The notes beneath the pieces are model-generated. The model was not told the origin of the DNA. It searched no databases and saw only the letters and a list, made by a program, of their open reading frames with translations. A program made the translations under genes and the position numbers. From Reticulitermes lucifugus (lineage: Eukaryota > Arthropoda > Insecta > Blattodea > Rhinotermitidae): a stretch of DNA of 53,819 nucleotides. The DNA lies in contig JAKCWW010002760.1 in assembly GCA_026260175.1 (NCBI GenBank), positions 1-53,819 of the forward strand, given 5' to 3'. Of this stretch, positions 31,706 to 43,050 are shown one piece after another (positions within the stretch are counted from its first letter, which is position 1; every line of letters starts with the position of its first letter).

Positions 31706-32084
31706 GCAGAGTCAATAATATTGTAATAACAAAGGCTGTGACGTCATATCTATGTAACAATTAGTTTCCGTCATTCAACATAGGCTAATGTATTTCTTCT
31801 TAAGAAAGGAATTTATTGCAAGTAAAACTTCACATTCACCTCCAAACAATCCTGCTGAGGATGTGAAATATGGCTGCAGCGAATACTACGTCATCGGACA
31901 GGCCATGTCCACCAGAAGGTGCAGCAAAAGCTGGAGCCGCACCCACTGTCTCCAGAACACTGTCGAAGACGAATACTAGCGACCTCTCCGTCTTAGCAAA
32001 CATGCAAGCATGTTCAAGTCTAATGGTCCCCGTGTCACATTTTTAGTGTTCTTTTTTTCTGTCCAATTACGTTCATTCATGCTA
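31706..32084. other. No gene seen
   Basis: Short ORFs only. No repeat recognised until the SINE-D body begins. Confidence 0.4.
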
Positions 32085-32250
32085 CTGTCTATCATTGTCG
32101 ACTTCTTGCCACATAAGCCTGAGTTCGATCCTAAAGCATTCCATGTGAGATTTATGATGGAAACAGTGGCAGTGGGACAGGTTTTTCTGAGTACTTGGGT
32201 TTTCCCCTGTCAGTTATCATTCCACCAAAGCTCCGTAATCGTCCACTTAT
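32085..32250 (+). repeat. SINE-D copy, diverged
   Basis: B-box-like 'gagttcgatcct' near 32131, then 'gcagtgggacaggtttttct', 'gagtacttgggttttcccc' and 'attccaccaaagctcc'. These match the better copy at 42866-43050 in order and spacing. The 5' head is degraded. Confidence 0.7.
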
Positions 32251-32574
32251 CATCAATATCTGGTATCATGGGCCTATTAGTGGTCACTGTACCAAGACGC
32301 TCAGTCTTACTCCGCATCAGGAATGAAACTAAGTAAATACATCGCAATTAGCGTATTTTGATATCAGGTTAGATGTTAGTGGGAGCACCACAGAGACAGT
32401 CAGAAGGGCAAGAAGAGGTATCGTAAAGTTAAGAAGTACTAGTAGATTGGTGCAAGTAGACTTGTGACATTTTTGTAGTTATTATGGTTGAATGGACTGC
32501 GAACGAAACAAACGCATTTGGGTGCGAAAAGTCACCAACACGTTATTACGTTATCGACCATATAAAATGTGCCT

Positions 32575-32665
32575 GCCTTTCATGGAACCAGAAAGTACAT
32601 CACCGTGCTCACAAGAGCCAACCATTAGACCCTGTTCTGAACCAGATAATCCAGTTTTGCATAAT
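32575..32665 (-). pseudogene. LINE-1-type C-terminal scrap
   Basis: The minus strand reads WLALVSTVMYFLVP and then a stop, the equivalent of [18 protein letters not shown] at 39370. Only the last codons and a little of the upstream region remain. Confidence 0.6.
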
Positions 32666-34094
32666 CAGACTTAATGTATTTCAAGATCGGTATTAAGTTA
32701 AGATATTTTATGGACACAATAATGAACCCCTGTCGGAAGACACCACTGTGGAGATAGAAAGAACGCACGCAATATTATGAACGCACGCAATGTTCTCTGT
32801 GCAGAGAATATGTATGCATTTGCCATTACGAGTAGGTAAGCATTGCTATATGCGTTCGTATGAAACTGTAATTTAACATTAAAGAGAAATTGTAACTAGA
32901 AACAATGTTGTGTAGCAGTGACTTATGAAGTATAAAGGTACAGTTTTCACAAACACAATCTTTTTATAATAATTCATTAATCATTAAATGACTAAAGGCT
33001 GAAACTATTAGGTTGTCCTTCTGTTGATGCTGTCTCTGTTCAAGTACGGTACCCTTCTATTTTACGTTAATTTAAAATATGTGAACTTGAAATAGTGAGA
33101 TATAAACTTATTAATAAAGTCCCAATTTATGCGGAACTTTTTAAATAACTCGAATCCAAAAAACTTTCAATGGGAACAAACCAGCCTTCAGTGAAGACAG
33201 AGCGTCCTAATTAACTCTTTTAACTATTCTATTTTAATTATTAAATTTTTTTCGACATGGTTTACAAACACCCTTTCCCAACAACTAGAAATTTTAAGAA
33301 AATCTGCCATGCGGGGGCCAAGTTCTTTTATCCGAATACACCTACTCTTCGGACAGACAGACATGATGAAGCTGATATTCGCTTGTCGCAAGATTGCCAA
33401 AGCGCTTAAAAAGTTGGAATGGATTTAGTGTTAACTTTTGTTGGTTCTTTGAAGGCTGGCACTAAAAGGCTTATCGCATCCGGTGGTCGCGAGTTACAAG
33501 GCGCCCGATCGCACTTTGAGGATCACGGGTTTCAAACTCGCTCGAGACAAAAATGTTTGACAGTTTTTTGTGTTATACTGATTTGTAGGCCACTCGTTAA
33601 TAAATAAATGATGTTACGTTCAACTGTAGAGGTGACTCGGTGTCTATCCAGCTTGTCAATAAATTATTGATCCAAAACTGCAGCGTTCGCAACAATCCAA
33701 CATCAGCCCTCCTTGCAAGCCAGTTCAGTTAAAAACACACCCTCACAGTCTATGTCTTTTATATCTATTTTTAATAATATACTTCCATCTACAGCCAGGT
33801 ATCTGGGCCTAGAGGCCGGCTCTTCTGACTGATGTTCTTTAATATTTTTCTCAGTCACTCCAGAGACATTCGGAGATATTACCTCTTATTAGGCTATGAT
33901 CGCATCCTTCCAGATCCTGATCACTTGATTATTCACTAATTATTGTGACATTTTTAGCTTGTAAGTTACTATTAGCTTTGTTATGTCCACCATAAATAAA
34001 TGCACTTGGATGTTTGACGTGCTGATCCTTTCACTCGTTGTAACTTAAATTTTGCAGACATTGATCAGTTGTACTCGAATAATGTACTCCGCCT
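32666..34094. other. No gene seen; one small tandem duplication
   Basis: A duplicated 'gaacgcacgcaat' unit lies at about 32760-32793. Otherwise AT-rich with no credible ORF. Confidence 0.5.
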
Positions 34095-34260
34095 ATCTCA
34101 TCTTCCTCGATTATGTCATCCTAACAGTATTAGGTGAAGAACACAAATTATGAATAGCCTCATTAAGTTTTTTTCGACGTCTTATTACCTCTTTCTTAGG
34201 TAAAGGTATTCTCTTCCATGCGTGGTCATCAGTCATTCTTACACTTAATACGCGGCTGAG
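34095..34260 (-). pseudogene. LINE ORF2 fragment, pre-C-terminal
   Basis: Minus strand reads KLNEAIHNLCSSPNTVRMT, stop, SRKMR, stop, AEYI. This parallels the KLHNEELHNLYSSPNIIR.IKSRRMRWAGHV segment just upstream of the GHVARM motif in LINE-1-type elements. It contains at least two stops. It covers a different segment of the ORF from most other copies here. Confidence 0.65.
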
Positions 34261-36745
34261 TTGAAAACTTGATGAGAAATTTGTTTCTTCTAAGAATCGA
34301 CAAAAATCTCTCAGACCACGCGTTAGTGCAGGCCTACTTCTACCCCCGAGGCGTGACAAAACACAAGAGCCGCGGTACGAGCTTCAGAACATTGGTCTCT
34401 CTTCAGTGGAAAAATAACATGCTTCTTTTTTTCACAATTCTACGTTTTGCAGTGTTCATTCGATGAATGTTGTGGTATTTCTTTTTTGTTCGAGGCTTTA
34501 GATATTGTTATTTTCCGGTGATGCTCAGAGGGTTTCTGAAGCAATGGTGTCACCGGTAACTCTGCCTGACCACTGAAGCTTGACTCTAGTAATGGATGAC
34601 GGCCTCCACCAACAATGGCATTAGCAGCTACGGCCCAGGTGGGACGTGCATGATGAAGCTGCATTTAATTCCATGGCCACCTGGAATGTTCAGAGTTCCT
34701 CCACCCTCCAGAACGAATCCAAACCGCGACCCAAACCAAATCGTTGAAAGTGGGAAGAAATTCCTTTGTGACTTGGAGAATACGGTGCGTCCATGTATAG
34801 TCACGTGTAACATAAATGCAGGTTATTAAATACGTTCTTGGAGTCATAAAGATTAGGCTTACAGGATCGTAAAGTACACTGCGCGGTAAAAGGGATTTCA
34901 AATTAACAAATAATTTACACTCTTCGTATTCCAAGGACGAGCCGTGGTAAGCTGACCGACGTTTAAAACTTGTTTCCAAATGTACAGTGTAAAAATGTAG
35001 AGGTCCTTGGTGACGGTCTAAACATTACCATTGCACAGTCCTTTACAAGTCTTCCAATGGCACGATTCAGTCTGATTCTCTTCATTCTCGTAAGCCACTA
35101 ACATGCATTTATTCATGTTCTAACCATACTGAAACTCAAGGTAACAACCATTTACTCGTTTACTAAGTACAATCACAGGCTATAAATAATCCATTTGTAT
35201 ATGTTGTAACTACTCTCAAAGATCATAGCCAAATATTTTGCCATTTCCTTATTACACTCATAGTCTACGATCCAGTTATCTTATTTGTCGCATTACGTAC
35301 AATCACATGTTTATGTCAGGTGAAATATACTCCCATGCCACAGCCAAATTTTACCCTGGTCTTTTCTCTCCTGTGGTACAGTTTATTAACAAGCAACCAC
35401 GTTAAAAGTTTCAAAGTATTATCACAAACGAAAATACAATTGCAGGTTCATCATCAGTCTATAGTGTTACCAAAATTACTAAAATTATCTTTACGTTTTG
35501 GCTTTAAGCTCTAGGCCTAATTTGAAACATCCACATCAGAAACTTGTCAGAAACAGAAGGAGGCTTCGAGAAAATATTGGTATAAAACCACTGATTTATT
35601 ACATGAAATACATTCTGTCCCCTTAACGTCGACACTAGAGGGAAGAGGGTGGTCAGCTTCGTGCTCCAGTCAGCTTTAATGTAGAAGGAATTTTTGCTAC
35701 TATAGAGGGTGACTACGGATGAGCCACAGAGCAGTCCTGAATACAGAGGTGCACTGCTCTGCATTGAGACTCTCTTCTTCACCACGCAGTGAAGAGGAGA
35801 CTAACAATACAGAAGACTGTTATATGCATGGCTGCGTTCGAGAAAATGGCCGCGTGGCAAATGTATGTTTAATAATAGGGTTTGCGTTATTCGAACACAC
35901 CAGGTTTTGATTCTCAAGATTACGCTAAACATCAGCACATTTCGCTAATGTTGGTTGCAAGAGCAGTAAATAATACTTATGCATAGCGCAAAACAGGCAA
36001 CAGAAATCAACAGAAAAAAGAAATATGCTAGAATGTAAATACAAAAATTAATAAATCTTACAGATTAATGGGGCAGATCTTACTTACTTAAGGTAACTGG
36101 CTGGAGGCATTATTGGGCAGTTGGGTCCTCATTCTTAAGATGAATACTTAGTACGCGTGTGCAGGTGAAGGTAAAGGACTGAAATAAAGTTGTATATATT
36201 TGAAAATGCGGATATCGAAAGCACTTAGTCCTCTTGCTTGTGCTGTCTAAGTACTGAAGGTGAAGGGTGATATCCCCCATTAAACTCCAAGAATTTCTCC
36301 CCTCATCCCACCCTGCACCACCATCCGTCTGCAGTACTCAGTTATACAATAAGTGACTTCACCGGGAATTGAAACATAGCCCTCCAGTCTACGTACAATC
36401 CGTTGGTGGAATGCAAACGCGACATACAGACTCGAATAAAAACCGCTGATTCCTGCCACATGTCTTGAAGCTTGCAATATAAATGTTGCCTGTGAGAGCA
36501 AAGCTCTTCATTTAATACGCCAGCCATTCTCAGTGCGATCATCAAGTAAGTTTGTGAATAATACAAATAGCAGAGGAAAGGCGTAGGCCTCGAGGCCTGC
36601 ATTGAATAGGAGTAGACATATTTGTCAAATGCATTACATTGCTATTAATTTTATTGTCAGAGAAACCGTAGGCGATTACAGGAAAACATCTTTGGGAAAC
36701 CTAGAATATGCGTGATTTCAAGCTTCCACAGCGGTGTAAATGAGG
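34261..36745. other. No gene seen in about 2.5 kb
   Basis: Several overlapping ORFs of 60-104 codons occur on both strands (34440-34979, 35504-35910). None is recognisable. No element ends or simple repeats were found. Confidence 0.45.
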
Positions 36746-36840
36746 TGTTCGCTCTTCTGGGATGTCAAGCATGCGTTTATTGGTAGTTGTGTACAGACGT
36801 TTCGGGACAGTCTGTCGGTCCCATCTTCAAGGGAAATGTA
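36746..36840 (-). repeat. Single arm of the hammerhead-bearing element
   Basis: The plus strand shows 'gctcttctggga', 'ggtagttgtgtacagacgtt' and 'cccatcttcaaggg' in the same order as the left arm of 39890-40204. Only one arm is present, so this is a solo copy rather than an inverted pair. Confidence 0.65.
36791..36833 (-). ncRNA. Hammerhead-like motif (C3 to U)
   Basis: Minus strand: UUGAAGA (complement of 36824-36830), stem II GGGAC/GUCCC with nine-base loop, GAAA, stem III AC-GUCU-GU, A. Only C3 is changed. Stem I shows no convincing pairing: CCC upstream, CACAAC downstream. Confidence 0.6.
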
Positions 36841-36968
36841 GGCTGCTTTACCCTTCGATTCCCGATGGTGTCATTGGAATTTTTCATTGACATAATCCTT
36901 TCGGTCGCACTATGGCCTTGGAGTCGACTCAGCCTCTAACAAAAATGAGTACCATGAATATTTCCTGG

Positions 36969-37075
36969 AGGTAAAGGCGGCCGGTGCGGGGGCTGACAAC
37001 CTTACAGCCTTCATGTGCCGATTGTCTGGAAGCCTCAACTCCTGGAACCCTAAGGGCCTGTCCAGGCCTGTAATG
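36969..37075 (+). repeat. SINE-E 3' part
   Basis: Plus-orientation match to the body of the SINE-E copy at 17409-17660: 'ggctgacaaccttac', 'tgtgccgattgtctgga', 'gcctcaactcctggaaccct' and 'aagggcctgtcc'. The tRNA-like head is absent. Confidence 0.65.
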
Positions 37076-39284
37076 GGATTGCTTTACCTTTAAGTGAGTT
37101 TCATCTCGCAATATTAGAAATTCTGTCAACTTAGTGTTTCATGTAAGATTGTGCGATAGGTGCAAGTTTGGTAGCGGTGATGTACATATTTTTAGTAAGT
37201 AAATCAGAACACTTAAACAGATTTTACTCTAGTACCTCATACACTGCTGCTTCATGTGAATTATGGTTTTAATTTAGTTACTTAATTTGCAACACATTTG
37301 TTGTGTTCTGTACTCTTTATACTACTTCTCGATGTAAGTAATTGTTTGAACAATGCTCTTCAGGGAGCACATTTCTGAACATAAATTTTATGATTTATTT
37401 TAGGTGCAGAGTCAACTAAAAATCTAATGGTGATGAGACACTAATTTTTGTGCTTTCTTTATATTGTGTTGTTTGTGCGTGTTTATTTAACTTTCTTGTA
37501 TCTCCTTTGTGATTGGTTTATAATTGGCTAGGTACGTTTTAAGAAAGGAGAATTGCACTGAAACAAATTTAATTATTATTAATCTCCTGTAGCGCTTGAT
37601 GAGAAACTGATGTTGATTCGGAATTCTTCTGACCCGTTCTTGTGGGATGAAATAGTTGCAGGTGAAAATAAGTCTTCCTGTGCTGAGCAAATAATGTAAT
37701 CCTTATAAAGAGTACCTTCAGAGAGTAGGGAAATACGACACAGTTTTCCAGCAAACATGTCAGAAATGCATTTCTGACAAAAATAAAAATTATTTTACGA
37801 ACAAACGTTTACGTCCGGAAACACCTTTTTTGAGCCGCAATAATCTCAATTGCCTGACAGTCCTTCTTGTGTATTATTCGTGACTACCAACGGAAATAAA
37901 CATGGAAATTGAAGGGAAAAGAAAACAAGGAAGAAAGAAAACACGCTGCGTAAGGCGCGTTCAAAAATAGAGCGTTGTTAGTGCGCCTGTTGAGTCAGTC
38001 AAATCATGTCAGTCTCACGAGATGAAACTCGATATCTTCTGCGGTCACAAACACATGTTTTCTGTCACAGCTGTGTTTGGACCACAGGTTCAAATCACAC
38101 GTCAGAATTTCGTCTGGCGTCGAGGCTTTCTAGTGGGCTAAAATTTTTCAGAGAACAAATACTGCTAAGTGTATTTTACGGGTTTCAGGCTTCTGTGGCA
38201 TTCATAATCATTTACTGAAGACATACGAGTAAGCTATGATTACAAAGCCGATCACCCTCCTGATACCGCTGCAGACCTATGAAATGTTTGATGTATATTT
38301 TGTTAGTTACTTCAAATGAAAGGCATAAATTACAACGAGAATATATTCCTTGTTTTACATTCTCAACGCTGGGTTATTTAACAAATACAGAAAGGATCAT
38401 AATGGAAAATTGCGGACCAAAATTAAATTCACCCGGCACTAACAAATTCAATCAAATCCTTTCAGCAATTTCAGAGCAGACACGCGGACGAAGGACAACT
38501 ACTCCCTTATTATGCTTTCATTCACACACGTCGCTCACTAGACGCATAGAAAGAGGCGTAGGCATTAGACAAGAAGTGCCTTTCTGTTGAAAATATGTCC
38601 TTCCATTCCTTTACCTAAAATATTTCGAAACTGTCATCTCCTCTGTCAACATGAAGCTGTGTTTACAATGGAGCGTCATAGTTACAGACACACCCACTGC
38701 AGCAGACTAGCCCGCCGAGCAAACAAACCTACGGTCATATACCAGGAACAAGAAAGAGGAACCGTGAGCTGCCATTAATTCTCGGGAGAGAAACTCCTTT
38801 GGCTCGAAGAACCAGATGGCCCGAGCACAACTGCGGCCGATGGAGACAAAGGACTGACTTGGTTCAGACGTGACTTTCTGTTGCAGAACCAAATTAAAAG
38901 CGTCTTATGAAACAAAAAAAAATGGCAGGTATGGAATTCTGTATGTAATACAAAAACTAGGCGGTAATGTTACACACTTTCTGGCAATAGATTTCGAGGC
39001 ATTTGCTCTCAGAAAATGAGTAATATAGAGAGAGTACATTGTATTCCCCCCAGAAGAATGTGTCTCATATTTTGCGTCGTTACCTTACCAGCTCCAGAAA
39101 TTAAGTACTCTCGAATATCGGCGTGAATATGGTGCTTAATTATGCTGTTTAGCAGGACTGTCCTTCTGCATATGGCGTCCATAAAACTGTCAATCACTGG
39201 CGTAGACGACGTCTCCCAGACCCTGCGGTGCCAGAGGCGGCTCCGTGCATAAGGATTATGCTCTCCTAACTTACAACTAATTGA
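37076..39284. other. No gene seen in about 2.2 kb
   Basis: The longest frame is 103 codons (38279-38590, plus) with no recognised domain. No repeats recognised. Confidence 0.45.
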
Positions 39285-39625
39285 CTAACTAACTAGGTAA
39301 CTCCATGGAGCAGAGTCCTTCTTGAGAAGCTAACAGGTCGTCAGCTAGTCAAGAAATTCCCCGCGTTTTATGGAACCCGAAGGTTCATTACCGCATTCAC
39401 AAGAGCCCGCCATTTGTCCCTATTCTGAGCCACACCTATCCAGTCCAAACCTCCCCCTCCCCCATCATCCTGTTTCTTGAAACCCAATTTTATTTTGATT
39501 CTCCCATCCACGCCTAGGTCTTTCAAGTGGTTCTTTCCCTCTGGTTTCCCAACCAAAATATTTTATGCACCTCTCCTCTCCGCCATACGTGCTACATGCC
39601 CGCTCATATCATTCTTCTTTATGTG
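39285..39625 (-). pseudogene. Best LINE-1-type C-terminus and 3' UTR
   Basis: The minus strand reads MSGHVARMAERRGA, stop, [20 protein letters not shown], then a Gly-rich insertion, [20 protein letters not shown] and NLRVP with a stop at about 39368. This is the canonical end of an APE-type LINE ORF2 as found widely in insects. One stop and the missing RPRRRWED block show it is dead. The 3' UTR carries 'ctgctccatggagttac' and runs into the complement of an 'actaactaacta' tail at 39283-39296. Confidence 0.85.
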
Positions 39626-39889
39626 CTCACGCGAATAATATATGGTGAGCAGTGCAAATCATGAAGCTTCGCATTATGAAAACTCCTCCAGTTCACCGTT
39701 ATATCTCCCTTTTAGGCCCAAATACAATTACGACCAAAGCAATGAGATGAGAGAGAAACCATTGCGCTGTAAACTGGAAGTTTAAAATATAATTACTAAA
39801 CAAATAGTGATTCCTAAATATTTGCAAACTGATATAACACGTAATGCAGTCTGTAACGTAAGTTTAACCAAAGACATAACGCGGCAAAT
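39626..39889. other. No gene seen
   Basis: Flanking DNA between the LINE tail and the inverted-repeat element. Confidence 0.4.
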
Positions 39890-39945
39890 AGAATATCCGA
39901 GATCTGCGCTCTTCTGGGACTTACGCTGCGTTGAGTGGTAGTTCT

Positions 39946-39988
39946 GTACCAACGTTTCAGGACAATCTATCGATCCCATCTTCAAGGA
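39946..39988 (-). ncRNA. Hammerhead-like motif a (C3 to U)
   Basis: Minus strand: UUGAAGA (complement of 39979-39985), stem II GGGAU/GUCCU with two wobble pairs, GAAACGUUGGUA. The core is otherwise kept. Confidence 0.55.
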
Positions 39989-40002
39989 TCAAGAAGTCTT
40001 CT

Positions 40003-40042
40003 ACCGACGTTTCAGTACAACCTATCATCTCATCTTCAAGGG
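40003..40042 (-). ncRNA. Hammerhead-like motif b, tandem copy
   Basis: Minus strand: UUGAAGA (complement of 40033-40039), a weak stem II, then UGAAAC (complement of 40009-40013) and GUCGGUA. It duplicates motif a about 54 bp away. Confidence 0.5.
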
Positions 40043-40068
40043 TCAAGAAGTCTTCTTGGGCTTCTTGA

Positions 40069-40113
40069 CCCTTGAAGATAGGACTGATAGGTTGTCCTGA
40101 AACGTCGGTACAG
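40069..40113 (+). ncRNA. Hammerhead-like motif c (C3 to U)
   Basis: Plus strand: UUGAAGA (40072-40078), stem II AGGAC/GUCCU with all five pairs, GAAA, stem III AC-GUCG-GU, A (40110). It is the best of the three in this element; C3 is U and stem I is not evident. Confidence 0.6.
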
Positions 40114-40204
40114 AACTACCACTCAATGCTGTGTAATAACCCAGAAGAGCGCAGATCTCATCTACATCGCTGCGGAAGCCTAAACTCGCCAACAGAATAT
40201 CCGA

Positions 40205-41310
40205 TCGGGTTCGCAAACATTTTGGTACTTGCGGGCTGCTTGTGTGGGGTTCAATAATGTGATTAACTGAGTTATTCTGAGGAGGAAATGAGAGGTGATG
40301 AGGTAGAAACATACAATTGTGCATTTATTTCACGGGAGTAAAAGTTATGTACTTCTTTTAATTACACATAAAAATATTCTCCTCAGTTAATGGTATATTG
40401 AAGTTTGCGTAGCCGCTAAAGCTTTCCATCACATTCCTGAGTCGGATTTCTAAGGTCGAGTGTCCCTGCCTAACCTGACAATGTCTGCTATGACACTAGG
40501 AAGAGAAATTCGCAAAGCAGCATGCAAACATTCATCAGTAACTCGGCGGAAAAAAAATTGCTGTTCCGAAAGTTTGTGATCGAAATTGCTAGTGCGCATA
40601 TGTAAGCGCTGACAACTGCTGTTAGCATGTTTATTCATTACGTTCTGAGCCGTTGAAGTTCTCGGTCACCTTCCCACAAAGACTGATGTATATTTCTCTC
40701 CCTGAAAGCACATATACTATAATTATTTTATGAGTCATTTATCTCCTTTGGCATCTGCGCTTGAACAGGATATATGACAACGGCAAAAGGATTTATTGTC
40801 TCCACTAACTTGCTCAGGTTGAAAACTGAAGACAGTTTTCGAGGACGCCCGTAATTTTTTCTCTGATACATTTTTCCATCAAGCTCTGTTTCGCTTCAAA
40901 GGCCTTCATATCAGAAAACATGTCACACAGTATTTTATTTTCGCTCGAACTCTTATATTGAGTTCAGGAAGGTAAATTGTTTTTGCCACATTAAATATGA
41001 CAGTAGTGACTCGTTTCTCATCAGATATTTGTGACACAGTTTTGACCTTTCCCTTCACAAAAATATCTGCTCCAGGTTACAAACGAAAATATTCTGCTTA
41101 ATACTGAACATGTACGCAGCAATTTCACTCTCGAGTGGTACAAAACTTTGCCTTGTCTTGATCCGACTTTTTCCAGACAATGTTGTCACTGACGGTAGCG
41201 CAAACCGTTGCGTCGAATTTAGTGCAATGTTAAAATTGCCGCGTTCGTAAATTATAACGTACAGCGAAAATACAATTACTCCGAGGTGGTTAATTTCCTT
41301 GTTTGTATAA
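40205..41310. other. No gene seen
   Basis: AT-rich with short frames only. The minus-strand frames at 40450-40638 and 41055-41327 are unrecognised. Confidence 0.45.
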
Positions 41311-41356
41311 TAATAAAAGGCTAACATACTTCAGTCAGACACACCTCTGTGTTATT

Positions 41357-41405
41357 CACAATTAACAGCTGCATGATTCGGCTTGTAACAAAGCCATCAG
41401 CAGAC
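41357..41405 (-). ncRNA. Hammerhead-like motif, left arm (decayed)
   Basis: Minus strand: CUGAUG followed directly by stem II GGCUUUG/CAAGCC (loop UUA), GAAU, CAUGCAGCUG. The A9 position is lost and A15.1 is U. Stem II still pairs. Confidence 0.5.
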
Positions 41406-41477
41406 GGGGAGACTTGAGTATATGACGACGTACTCGTATCAGTGTCATACCTAAAACAATATATTTTAAAGATAGAG

Positions 41478-41528
41478 ACTAAAACCAACAAATGCACACA
41501 AGTTTATGAAACTTTTGTTGGTTTTAGT
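41478..41528. repeat. Perfect 15-bp hairpin
   Basis: ACTAAAACCAACAAA (41478-41492) is the exact reverse complement of 41514-41528, with a 21-base loop. The 'accaacaaatgc' block recurs at 53644-53655, near another hammerhead. Confidence 0.9.
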
Positions 41529-41923
41529 CACCATATCTAACTGTTCAATGCACCGTTATGGATCATTTAAAATTGATATTTTAAAGGATTTTAGAGAATT
41601 TTTAAATGCAAATTGAACTTACAAGAAGAGACACCTATCTCACATCTATTTCTACTAATTCACATCTCGGATTTCCGTTCTTACGTCTATACCAGCTTCA
41701 CCAGCTATTTCAGTACAACTTTTATGGTCTCAAACCGACTAAGTTTTCCATATTTATCCCATGTTTACAAACTTTTTAAAACTTTTATGTTAAAGAGCTA
41801 CATCAGCCATTAATTTGTGAAGAAATTAAAATTCACATCAGATAAATTTTAATTGATGTAACAAGTTGAGATTTTGACTTGTATGTATTACAGCTGTTGA
41901 TTTTATCTTTGTGATTTGTAGAT

Positions 41924-41970
41924 GAAGTCTGATGATGGGTTTGTTGCAAGCCGAAGCGCGTAGCTCATTA
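41924..41970 (+). ncRNA. Hammerhead-like motif, right arm
   Basis: Plus strand: AGU (stem I), CUGAUGA (41929-41935), stem II GGUUUG/CAAGCC (loop UUG), GAA, then G in place of A15.1, C, GC, GU, A, GCU. The A15.1 to G change leaves a G-U closing pair. Stem I has three pairs. It is nearly intact. Confidence 0.62.
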
Positions 41971-42022
41971 TTGTGAATAATAAAGAGTTGTGATTGACTG
42001 AATTATATTAGTCTTTTATTGA

Positions 42023-42865
42023 AAAAATATTACAGTAGGCTTACAGTGCCTCTTAATGAATAATACAGCGAAAACCTATAGGGATGTCAGGGCTCATGCA
42101 CATATTTTCGTCTAAGATTCGTCCTACGAGGCCTGTTTCAGGGCCATATACGTTATTATTTCTGCCACCATTGGTCGTCACGTCAATTTTTGCAATACGC
42201 CTTACCTTTATTTTCAGGAACAAACCTTTGCTAGTTGTAACGCCATTCAAGCAGCAGTACACTAACAACTTCTTCATGTACATGAAAGCCATTGTCGATG
42301 ACACAAATAAATATCATCAATTGCGCAGTGTCTGTGATGTCATCACTTTCACCAATTGCGAGTGCTTAACAATCTAATGACTTGCCTGCAACTGAAGTTG
42401 TTTAAATAAATTTCTTCCCAGTTCTTGTATACACTTTGTACGGTACGTATACGTTCGGGGTGGCTGGCTTCTTGAAACGTTGTTCTCTTATTCAGACACA
42501 CCTCTTCAGCTACAACTAACAAACAGCTATTCACAAATTCAGAACGTCTAAAGTACTTTCCTTCTCCTACAATTGACAATATGCCACTTACAACTTCAAT
42601 GACTCATTCACTTATGTTTCTTTTAACTTTGCTTTTTGTTTCTTGCTTCATGGATCAAGATTTCTTAGCTGGTGCAGGCGTTCGCGTGCCGCACAAAAGG
42701 GAATCCAGGGCCGGGGGTTGCCGACCCATGGCTTAAATCGTAGACTGGAAAGGTAAATACGCAGGGAACCTAACGTAAGAACATACGAATATTACAGTGC
42801 CGTTTTGACCTATACAGCCTAAAGAAGAAAATAAACCTTATAAACACAACTAACACTGGAATCAT
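42023..42865. other. No gene seen
   Basis: Overlapping ORFs on both strands (42053-42579) of 76-97 codons; none recognised. Confidence 0.45.
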
Positions 42866-43050
42866 GCCGGCCGTGCCATGGCTCAGGCGGTTAGTCGTCG
42901 GCCTCTCACCGCGGAGGCCAGGGTTCGATCCCAGGTCAGTACATGTGGGATTTGTAGTGGACAAAGTGGTACTGGGACAGGTTTTTCCCCGAGTACTTCG
43001 GTTTTCCCCTGTCAATTTCATTCCACCGGTGCTCCCTTACAAGCAAAAAC
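42866..43050 (+). repeat. SINE-D (tRNA-derived)
   Basis: A box 'tggctcaggcggtta' near 42878 and B box 'gggttcgatccca' at 42921-42933. The body has 'ggtactgggacaggtttttc', 'ttcggttttcccctgtcaat' and 'ttccaccggtgctccc', and the tail is A-rich ('aagcaaaaacgataaaaa'). This is the best SINE-D copy here. Confidence 0.8.

Larger units (their letters stand above)
39901..40193. mobile_element. Inverted-repeat hammerhead element with 11-bp TSD
   Basis: The arms begin GATCTGCGCTCTTCTGGG (39901) and end with its complement (40141-40158). They share 'tgagtggtagttctgtacc' and a hammerhead-like motif, with an extra tandem copy of the motif in the left half. The exact 11-bp repeat AGAATATCCGA flanks the element at 39890-39900 and 40194-40204, so the folded-back structure was inserted as one unit. 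It has no coding capacity. The right side carries about 34 bp beyond the palindrome. Confidence 0.82.
41311..42022. mobile_element. ~712-bp inverted-repeat element with hammerhead arms
   Basis: Arms at about 41311-41405 and 41925-42022 are inverted repeats: 'aataaaaggctaacatac' against the complement 'aataaaagactaatataa', then 'ttcagtca', 'ttattcacaa' and 'ttcggcttg'. Each arm has an outward-facing hammerhead-like motif. The interior holds a perfect 15-bp hairpin at 41478-41528 and no ORF. Flanking duplication was not found. Confidence 0.75.

Noticed and set aside
34596..34979. Overlapping ORFs of 77 and 104 codons as an exon
   Set aside because: Both strands are open, the translations resemble nothing I recognise, and no splice-site pair was convincing.
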